Below, piece after piece: positions 7,603-13,661 of a DNA stretch of 15,082 bases (position 1 is its first letter; the number at the start of each line of letters is the position of its first letter). A program made the translations under genes and the position numbers. A model generated the notes under the pieces. That model did no database searches, was not told the DNA's origin, and was given only the letters and a program-made list of their open reading frames with translations. The DNA lies in the NCBI GenBank assembly GCA_002429965.1, contig DJBG01000129.1, positions 11,834 to 26,915 on the forward strand. Reading direction: 5' to 3'. Origin of the DNA: Hungatella sp. UBA5982. Lineage in GTDB: Bacteria; Bacillota; Clostridia; Lachnospirales; Lachnospiraceae.

Positions 7603-8403
7603 TCATATGTCTCTGTACTTTTCAAGACAAATCCTCATACCAACTACACCTAGGTCGGCAATGTTATATTGGGCTTTGTTAATTCTATCTATTATATCCT
7701 GTGTCAGTTCTGATTCCTTTTCTCCAGTAATCATACCAAGTCGATTAAATGACACTCTCTCTTCAAAGTGCCGAATCACCATGCCCGAGCTGATGATGCA
7801 GTTCACTAAATCCGTTTTAGTATAGCGGTTAATTATATCAGAATGATATGTATGTTCTAAAATCTTATCAATTAAGCTGCTGTCAGCTAAGTGGCGAACA
7901 AGGTAACTACGCATTTCTTCTTTACCCATATACAGATGCCCCCACGGAGGTATTGATGCAATATGTGCAGGATTCCACCAATTTTGTGCCCCATCAAGAA
8001 AATGATGCCCTGCTGCAGAAGTCCAGATTGGCATAAATTCTGTATAAAACTTTCCAAAGGGGCGAAGAACACGTTTTATCTCAGATAGAGCTTTACGGAT
8101 GTCGCCTATATGTTCAAACGTAGAAAAGCTGACGACCAAGTCAAAGGAATTGTCATCAAAGTCAAGATTGTGTGCATTGCCTGAAACAATACTCCAATTT
8201 TCACTAGAGCTTTCTCCTACGCCCCATTGCTCTTTAAGAAACGGTTCAATTCCAATCACATATTGAGGAGAATAATTCCGTGTAATGTATTTTACCAAAT
8301 CACCATTGCCACATCCAATATCGAGAATCCTCTTACCGTCAATATTCGTATGTTTTAGCAAATACGAACAAAACATTGCATTGCTTTCATCTGAAGTTCT
8401 CAT
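7603..8403 (-). CDS. Class I SAM-dependent methyltransferase (paralogue 2)
   Basis: A 266-residue enzyme closely related over its whole length to the next gene downstream. Seen: ILDIGCGNGDLVKYI (26-40), GIEP, SGNAHNLDFDDNSFDLVVSF, FEHIGD, SEIKRVLRPFGKFYTE, then PIWTSAAGHHF and IPPWGHLYMGKEEMRSYL. Both paralogues keep the SAM-binding residues, so both are probably active, with divergence in the stretch after GHHF and at the C-terminus where acceptor choice may lie. The ATG at 8403 overlaps the stop of the radical SAM gene by one base (TAATG) and follows AGGAGG, so translation is coupled. The likely role is O- or C-methylation of a glycan residue; the substrate cannot be named. Confidence 0.88.
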   Translation of the reverse strand: MRTSDESNAMFCSYLLKHTNIDGKRILDIGCGNGDLVKYITRNYSPQYVIGIEPFLKEQWGVGESSSENWSIVSGNAHNLDFDDNSFDLVVSFSTFEHIGDIRKALSEIKRVLRPFGKFYTEFMPIWTSAAGHHFLDGAQNWWNPAHIASIPPWGHLYMGKEEMRSYLVRHLADSSLIDKILEHTYHSDIINRYTKTDLVNCIISSGMVIRHFEERVSFNRLGMITGEKESELTQDIIDRINKAQYNIADLGVVGMRICLEKYRDI

Positions 8404-9659
8404 TAAGAATTCCTCCTATATCGTGGCCTATCGCGGAACGGAAGAAACTGAAGTACAGTAATACCATTATTTACCCAGTGCTCTGTAAGCATACCGCAAG
8501 TATAACAAGGTGTACTAGCAATATCTCCAACATGCAACCTACGAAATTGCGTCATATGCGTATTCACAAACAAGTCAAAAACACTTGTCTCACAAGCATT
8601 ACCTACAATATATTTTTTTTGTGTCTCAACATCATTATGAAAGTTTGGACACGGGACAATATCTCCATTATAAGAAATTGAAAAACTATTGAATAGACAG
8701 TCACATATTCGTGTGGGTTTTTCAATACGAACGACTGGCGCAGATTCGGGTAATGCACCACAACGGTCATTTGCAATAACCCTATGATTACCACATCTAA
8801 ATACTAAAGGCAGGGATTTATAGTACGCTAGCGCAGTCACCATAATTTCATTTTGGGGTGAAATCGTATCAGACTCAATTAAAACCCCTATACGGGCAGC
8901 GCAGTTTTTAATCATCTCAACTGCTTTAGAGTACTCAAAAGGTTTATCTGCTTTATCTTCATACAACGAAATTCCAATATAGTCCAACCCTGCCTTTTCT
9001 AGTTTTTCCACTCTCTTAATGTCCAAATAATCTCCATTTGTGTTGAAGTGCAGCGAAGCACCAGGTAAATATTCTTTACAAGCCTGAATTTTACTTTCCA
9101 GCTCTGCATCCATCAGTGGTTCATTATATAACGAAAATGTAATGTCACCAGAATATTCAATGGAACGTAATTGTTCCAATATTTTATGATACACTTTGCT
9201 ATCTAATTTTTTCATCTGAGAATGACGATCTACCACTGAATTAGGGCAAATCCAACAACGCCGGTTGCACTGAGAACTTAATTCAAAATATATAATTTCT
9301 ACATTATCTTTAAATATTGCCATTTTTTGTTCACTTGTTAATTTTGTATTAAAAAACTGTGCATCTATCACAAAGGGAGACAAGGTTTTATCGTATGGTT
9401 TTATCTTACTTGATGGTATACCAATTTGTTCCAGCTGTTCTGTAACATCAGCCAGTGCTTTGCCTTTCAGAGTAATCAGAATAACATCAAACTCCAATTC
9501 CAAGACAGAGCACGGACTCACTACAGGGACATCATCTATGATTAAATTCTGCTTATTTACGTCATTATCTGACAAGGCAACTATAACATATTCATCAGCT
9601 ATTATATTTTTAAAATGCTCATATCGCTTTCCTATACCAAATACAACTGCTTTTCTCAT
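8403..9659 (-). CDS. Radical SAM protein with N-terminal Rossmann-like module and SPASM/Twitch-like tail
   Basis: A 418-residue protein in three parts. Residues 1-90 are a Rossmann-like module (KAVVFGIGKRYEHF, VALSDNDV, LEFDVILITLKG, IGIPSSKIKPYD). Residues about 120-300 are a radical SAM domain with CNRRCWIC (131-138), the CX3CX2C ligand set for the SAM-binding 4Fe-4S cluster, LYNEPLMD (177-184) and HFNTNGD (204-210). The tail has C321, C337 (in NGDIVPC), C385 and C388 (CYTC), enough for one auxiliary cluster; the longer cysteine set of a full SPASM domain is not seen. Such enzymes modify peptides, sugars or other small molecules by radical chemistry. Here, between LicD and two methyltransferases, it probably tailors a sugar or alditol. 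The ATG at 9659 has AGGAGG 9 bases upstream. Confidence 0.87.
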   Translation of the reverse strand: MRKAVVFGIGKRYEHFKNIIADEYVIVALSDNDVNKQNLIIDDVPVVSPCSVLELEFDVILITLKGKALADVTEQLEQIGIPSSKIKPYDKTLSPFVIDAQFFNTKLTSEQKMAIFKDNVEIIYFELSSQCNRRCWICPNSVVDRHSQMKKLDSKVYHKILEQLRSIEYSGDITFSLYNEPLMDAELESKIQACKEYLPGASLHFNTNGDYLDIKRVEKLEKAGLDYIGISLYEDKADKPFEYSKAVEMIKNCAARIGVLIESDTISPQNEIMVTALAYYKSLPLVFRCGNHRVIANDRCGALPESAPVVRIEKPTRICDCLFNSFSISYNGDIVPCPNFHNDVETQKKYIVGNACETSVFDLFVNTHMTQFRRLHVGDIASTPCYTCGMLTEHWVNNGITVLQFLPFRDRPRYRRNS

Positions 9660-9703
9660 GAGTGAATTCCTCCTATAACATCTACAATAAGCACTTTCTT
9701 CAA
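9656..9703 (-). other. Possible 15-codon mini-ORF overlapping the radical SAM start
   Basis: In the 79-bp gap between LicD and the radical SAM gene, a TTG at 9703 preceded by AAGGAAA opens a frame reading LKKVLIVDVIGGIHS and stopping at TGA 9656-9658. That stop overlaps the ATG at 9659 as ATGA, the same junction seen between real gene pairs here. The peptide looks like the first beta-strand and loop of a Rossmann or GT-B protein. It may be the stub left by deletion of a gene, a coupling leader, or chance. Confidence 0.25.
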
Positions 9704-9738
9704 TACCGTTTCCTTAAAAAATGTAACACATCTGCATT

Positions 9739-10599
9739 TCATTCCTTCACACCTTTAAATGCTGACAAACGAATATGTGGCTTACGTTTATCCTCCGGCG
9801 GCAGTGTCATATAATCGCCATAGAGCATCGTCAGATACCTATCATATTGGGCAACTGCCTTGAACCTGTACCCCTCAAATTCCAATTCGGTAAAATTATC
9901 CATCAATTCTGCCGGAATACCGTACCCACATATCTTCGGATTCGGGTACGGATGAGTATTATGGCGGACAAGTTTTGTTTCCTTACGGTTGCACCCCCTT
10001 GCAAGCTTGTCATTGAGCCAAAACGCACATCCCGCAGGAATAAGTGCAATTAGCGAGTACCATACTCTCCATAGAAAGCTTCCTGCAATGTACCTTCCGC
10101 TTTTCGACCAAAGTATCTTGCGGTTGCAGAAGCATAATGCCCTGTGCAAATTCCGCAGCACCCTCCCATCAGGTACATTGTCCAGCACAAATATATCAAT
10201 AAACACACCGCCATGGTAATTCATCTTCTCGTGGCCCGCACGCTGATAAACAGTGTTATTACGGCGAAGCCGAGGATAGCCGACCCTATAGCACCCGTCA
10301 GTCCTGTTCTCTTGCAAAAAGAAGCGTTCCGTGTCTAACTCATCCTGGCATATCTTGAATAATTTTTCATACGCATTACGTCCCATAATTATATCAATAT
10401 CATCATCCCAAGGAATAAACCCCTTGTGCCGTACCGCGCCAAGCAAGGTACCTCCATCTATGGAGTACTCTATGCTATGCTTCTGGCAGATACGGTCAAG
10501 CTCAATTAGGCACTCCAACTGAATCATCTGTAGCTGCCGTAGTATATCAGGTGTAATTTTTATTTCCTTGAGCTTGCACTCTTTCCCTAAATCAACCAT
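9739..10599 (-). CDS. LicD-family phosphotransferase
   Basis: A 286-residue protein of the LicD/fukutin nucleotidyltransferase-fold family, which transfers phosphocholine or phospho-alditols from CDP-activated donors to glycans. Seen: the hallmark DGGTLLGAVRHKGFIPWDDD followed by IDI (48-70) with the metal-binding acidic cluster, then YRVGYPRLRRNNT (104-116) and GGVFIDIFVLDNVPD (130-144). A hydrophobic stretch at about 172-195 may bring it to the membrane. Directly downstream of tarI-tarJ it most likely transfers ribitol-phosphate, as fukutin-type proteins do, rather than choline; no choline kinase or transporter is visible. This substrate is inference. The start at 10599 lies inside the end of tarJ (13-bp overlap) with a modest GGTGGG upstream. 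Confidence 0.9.
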   Translation of the reverse strand: MVDLGKECKLKEIKITPDILRQLQMIQLECLIELDRICQKHSIEYSIDGGTLLGAVRHKGFIPWDDDIDIIMGRNAYEKLFKICQDELDTERFFLQENRTDGCYRVGYPRLRRNNTVYQRAGHEKMNYHGGVFIDIFVLDNVPDGRVLRNLHRALCFCNRKILWSKSGRYIAGSFLWRVWYSLIALIPAGCAFWLNDKLARGCNRKETKLVRHNTHPYPNPKICGYGIPAELMDNFTELEFEGYRFKAVAQYDRYLTMLYGDYMTLPPEDKRKPHIRLSAFKGVKE

Positions 10600-11606
10600 T
10601 TTCCCACCGTCTTAAAGTCATTTAGAATATCTTGTTCAAACAGCCTTGCAATATCGGATTCCTTCTGTATCTCAATCACGTCAGATATGAGTGTTTCCAG
10701 ATACTTCCTGCAGACCGCACTGCCATGAATCAAATCCACTGCCTTTTCAAAATCCTCTGCACAGCTCCTGCTGTTGCCAAGCAGCTTCAGTCCCTTCTCC
10801 AGCACAGAGCGGGTGTTTACTGATATTTCTTCCTCGCTTACACCCAAAAGGCTTATGCAACCTTGGGGAGAGGTGAGTTCTATCATCTGGCGCAGCGCCG
10901 ACTCACTTCCTGTTCCGCCAACACATTCAAAACAGTTATCGAGGTGCAGTTCCTTTGGTACGTTGTCAATATACAGCGTTTCATCAGCAAATGAAAATCT
11001 CTGCAGCTTCCGTGCCGTCTTTCCAAAAATATAGATCCTTGATTTCGGATACATATGTCTAAGCACCAGGCCTGCGATAAAACCCATACTTCCGTCACCC
11101 CATATGCCAAAAGATGATTTTTCTGTCACGCATGCTTTTTCAAAAGCTTCCAATGCATTGAACATAACACTAGTCAGTTCGCTGAATACATATACTGTCG
11201 AATAATCCCCGGCTATAGGAACAATTCCTTCCCTTGGGACAGCTATATAATCACACAGAAAGCCATCACGCCCACTTGACATAAACTCACTGTTTTTGTC
11301 ATAATTTGCCTTTACCGACGACCTTTCATTGGAAGGAACCAGCGGAATCAGCACGGCTTTTGTTCCCGGAACCAGCTTGTCATCCGGGTCATACATCACG
11401 GTCACTGTCGCCTCGTGAATCAATGCCATCGGCAGCTTATCCCTGAGTATCTCACGTTTTCTTTTACCTTGGTAGTACCTCTGGTCAGCCGCACACACAG
11501 AAATATGCTCCGGTCTTGTGATTACCATATTCCCGTCAAAGGTCAGCTCCCGCTGAACCATCTCAATGCGCTTAGTATCCATCAGCCTGTAAATACGGTT
11601 TATCAT
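10587..11606 (-). CDS. tarJ: Ribulose-5-phosphate reductase (TarJ type)
   Basis: An NADPH-dependent reductase of the zinc-type alcohol dehydrogenase superfamily that makes D-ribitol-5-phosphate from D-ribulose-5-phosphate for CDP-ribitol synthesis. The 339-residue length is right for TarJ. Seen: the zinc-site residues C38 in HISVCAADQRYYQGKR (34-49), a stretch strongly conserved in TarJ, and H64-E65 in LPMALIHEA; the coenzyme loop GIWGDGSMGF (167-176); CFECVGGTGSESAL; and ISLLGVSEEEISVNTR followed by VLEKGLKLLGNSRS near the end, again TarJ-like. Its start overlaps the tarI stop by 4 bp (ATGA) with GAGGT upstream. The tarI-tarJ pair makes this assignment firm. Confidence 0.93.
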   Translation of the reverse strand: MINRIYRLMDTKRIEMVQRELTFDGNMVITRPEHISVCAADQRYYQGKRKREILRDKLPMALIHEATVTVMYDPDDKLVPGTKAVLIPLVPSNERSSVKANYDKNSEFMSSGRDGFLCDYIAVPREGIVPIAGDYSTVYVFSELTSVMFNALEAFEKACVTEKSSFGIWGDGSMGFIAGLVLRHMYPKSRIYIFGKTARKLQRFSFADETLYIDNVPKELHLDNCFECVGGTGSESALRQMIELTSPQGCISLLGVSEEEISVNTRSVLEKGLKLLGNSRSCAEDFEKAVDLIHGSAVCRKYLETLISDVIEIQKESDIARLFEQDILNDFKTVGKWLI

Positions 11607-12319
11607 TTTGACCTCTCTCTTAACAAGGCATTGGAGATTTCCAGATCATAGGGATTGATAATCTTTGTGTTCGAATACTCACCTCTGACAAGGTATATCT
11701 CACCGCCAAAACGAAGGAACAACCGTGCTAGCTCTGTTTCACTTCCCAGCTTGACCCCCTCGGCTTCCGCCTTGTCAAACACTATTTTGACTGCTTTCAA
11801 ATTAAAGGTCTGCGGTGTCTGCTCTGCAAGCATCATAAATTTTGCAGGAATCTCGCTTAATCGTTTACCATCCGCCGACATAACAATTGTGTCATTGGTG
11901 GTCATGACAGTACTAGCTGCCCCATATTGGAGTGCAACATCAATATTTTCATCTATCATTCTCTGTGTCACAAAGGGACGTATGGCATCATGGGTTATCA
12001 GTATATCCTCATCGCCCATACTAAACTTCTTTGTTATATACTTAGTGACAAGACTGACTGATTCCGTCTTGCTTTCGCCACCTGAAATAACAGTGACTTC
12101 CTTGCCCATTGTATTATACTTGCGAATCAGATCGTCGGCATAGGTTTTCCAAGTTTCGGCTACAACAACTATGACACTGTCAACCCTTGGGTTTATAAAG
12201 AACTGCTCCAAAGTATGTATGATAATTGGCCTGCTCCCTAATGATAGAAAAGGCTTTGGTATATCCTGCCTGTGCATTCGTACCCCGAAACCCGCCGCCA
12301 TTATTCCTGCGTAAATCAT
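11603..12319 (-). CDS. tarI: Ribitol-5-phosphate cytidylyltransferase (TarI type)
   Basis: Couples CTP with D-ribitol-5-phosphate to give CDP-ribitol. The 238-residue product belongs to the IspD/TarI family: MAAGFGVRMHRQDIPKPFL (7-25) is the CTP-binding signature with the catalytic Arg and Lys, ITHDAIRPFV is the metal-binding segment, and AEQTPQTFNLKAVKIVFDKA (about 167-186) is the substrate-side motif. The assignment to TarI rather than IspD rests mainly on the tarJ gene that follows with a 4-bp overlap. The start at 12319 overlaps the stop of the HAD gene (ATGA) and has AAGGAG upstream. CDP-ribitol is the donor expected for the LicD protein and/or the polymer transferase at the right edge. 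Confidence 0.92.
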   Translation of the reverse strand: MIYAGIMAAGFGVRMHRQDIPKPFLSLGSRPIIIHTLEQFFINPRVDSVIVVVAETWKTYADDLIRKYNTMGKEVTVISGGESKTESVSLVTKYITKKFSMGDEDILITHDAIRPFVTQRMIDENIDVALQYGAASTVMTTNDTIVMSADGKRLSEIPAKFMMLAEQTPQTFNLKAVKIVFDKAEAEGVKLGSETELARLFLRFGGEIYLVRGEYSNTKIINPYDLEISNALLRERSK

Positions 12320-13023
12320 AACAAAACTCTCCTTGCTATCTTGGGAAATTCCCTGTAATCGTCTATGCAGACGAACTGTGTATCCGACTTATAAATGTCC
12401 TCATCATTTCCGCGCATGCCATAATCGTCTCCGAAATAAATTACTTCTTCACGGCTGATCCCATGTTTCTCAATATAACCGCGGAGTGCAAAGGACTTGC
12501 AATAGGGCTTTGGTACAATATCAAACGAGGACGAGCCGCCGATGAACACAGTGAATTCATTAAAGACTTCTTTCACTCTGCCATATACCGCCCTACGCCT
12601 TGTTCTATCCGGATCAAAGGCAAGCTTATCGCCAAGGTGTGCTGCCGTTCCAAGCAATGGAAAGGTAATCAGCCCTGAATCGTGAAATTCCACCGTTTCA
12701 CCTAGAAAGTCCGTGTATCCTAGTTCCTCTCTCAGCTGTTCAACCCTTTTTGTTACCGAAGAGTTGTCAACTTCAACGGACGATCTCTGTGTAACCGCCA
12801 AATTTTTGCCATCTGATGTGGCGTTCTGCATACCATAGAAACCTATTATTTCATGTGAAAAGCCTCCAAGCTGTTTAAATATCCGCTCACACCCACCGGC
12901 CCCGACTATAACTAATCTGTAATTTTGTGCCAGTTCATCCAGTACTTTAAGACATTCCGCATACGGTCTGCTCTTGTGCTGGGTCAGTGTTCCATCCAAG
13001 TCCATTGCAACTAATCGTATCAT
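12316..13023 (-). CDS. HAD-IIB hydrolase with eukaryotic-type phosphomannomutase architecture
   Basis: A 235-residue haloacid dehalogenase superfamily enzyme. Numbered from the chosen start, the nucleophile/acid pair is in AMDLDGTLTQ (D8, D10), followed by VIVGAGGCERIFKQLGG, a cap domain, IGGSSSFDIVPK and the metal-site FGDDYGMRGNDEDIY. The order and spacing follow eukaryotic-type phosphomannomutase (IGGxxSFDVFP, EFRNGMLNVSPIGR). However, the cap stretch here is EFHDSGLITFPLLGT, so the two arginines expected in that stretch are His and Thr. It may therefore be a phosphatase or act on another sugar phosphate, such as an alditol precursor; a mannomutase feeding manC cannot be excluded. The ATG at 13023 is preferred over the GTG at 13032 because GAGGTG sits 6 bases upstream and it gives an ATGA overlap with the preceding gene. 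Confidence 0.82.
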   Translation of the reverse strand: MIRLVAMDLDGTLTQHKSRPYAECLKVLDELAQNYRLVIVGAGGCERIFKQLGGFSHEIIGFYGMQNATSDGKNLAVTQRSSVEVDNSSVTKRVEQLREELGYTDFLGETVEFHDSGLITFPLLGTAAHLGDKLAFDPDRTRRRAVYGRVKEVFNEFTVFIGGSSSFDIVPKPYCKSFALRGYIEKHGISREEVIYFGDDYGMRGNDEDIYKSDTQFVCIDDYREFPKIARRVLL

Positions 13024-13661
13024 TGTAAGCACCTCATGAGCTGTTCCGCAAGCATCAAATCCTCTGGATATGTAATCTTGAGGTTATTGCGGAAATCAAA
13101 ATTTCTATAAATCCTGCTTTGTGGCGGAAGCTGCTGGCTCGTCGCTGTAATAGGTGATTCGGCTCTAAAATGCTCATGCAAAAGCTTAAATCGAAAGGCT
13201 TCCGGAGCTTGAATCAGGTAGTACTGGCTGCGGTCAGTGACTGCTTCTCCTTTTTTGCCAAGGCTGTCCGTAATGGGCTGTGCTGTAATTACTGCATCGT
13301 ACTCTTCCAGCAAACCAAGATACTGATCAACTACTTTGCCTGTGATAAACGGTCTTGCCGCTTCGTTGATGAATACTTTATCGCACATGGGGAAGTTTTT
13401 ATCTATGTATTCCAGGCCGCTCCGTAGTGACGCATTGCGGGTATCTCCGCTTATGGCTGCGGCAACATCGTATCGGTCGGCAAGCCTTTCCACATATTCA
13501 CTTGCAGCCACAACCACAACCTCACTTATTAGAGGTGATGATTTTAGTGCATCAATGGTATATGAGATGATTTCCTTGCCTGCTAATGACTGATATTGCT
13601 TAGGCATATCCCCCCCCATTCGAGAACCTGTCCCACCGGAAAGAATTAAAGATATGTTCAT
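13020..13661 (-). CDS. Second IspD/TarI-like cytidylyltransferase
   Basis: A 213-residue nucleotidyltransferase, slightly shorter than and clearly different from the tarI product nearby. Seen: LSGGTGSRMGGDMPKQYQSL (7-26), the CTP-binding signature with Arg and Lys; GDTRNASLRSGLEYI; INEAARPFI, where the family usually has HDAARP, so the conserved Asp is Glu here; and IQAPEAFRFKLLHEHF (about 157-172), corresponding to the QTPQxF segment. It could be MEP-pathway IspD, but its place at the head of a CDP-alditol block, joined to a HAD gene by a 4-bp overlap, points to a second CDP-activated compound (for example CDP-glycerol or another alditol). The start at 13661 overlaps the preceding stop (ATGA). 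Exact substrate unknown. Confidence 0.85.
   Translation of the reverse strand: MNISLILSGGTGSRMGGDMPKQYQSLAGKEIISYTIDALKSSPLISEVVVVAASEYVERLADRYDVAAAISGDTRNASLRSGLEYIDKNFPMCDKVFINEAARPFITGKVVDQYLGLLEEYDAVITAQPITDSLGKKGEAVTDRSQYYLIQAPEAFRFKLLHEHFRAESPITATSQQLPPQSRIYRNFDFRNNLKITYPEDLMLAEQLMRCLQ
13030..13035 (-). promoter_or_regulatory. Ribosome binding site deciding the HAD gene start at 13023
   Basis: GAGGTG on the minus strand, 6 bases before the ATG at 13023. The alternative GTG start at 13030-13032 is part of this same site, so it is unlikely to be used. Confidence 0.7.

Noticed and set aside
9680..9703. Promoter-like TTGAAG - 17 bases - TGTTAT before the radical SAM gene.
   Set aside because: Transcription would begin inside the ribosome binding site and leave no leader; only 4 of 6 bases match in each box.
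11655..12143. Plus-strand open frame of 162 codons opposite tarI.
   Set aside because: It is antisense to the clear tarI coding sequence and has no family features; long antisense frames are common opposite real genes.
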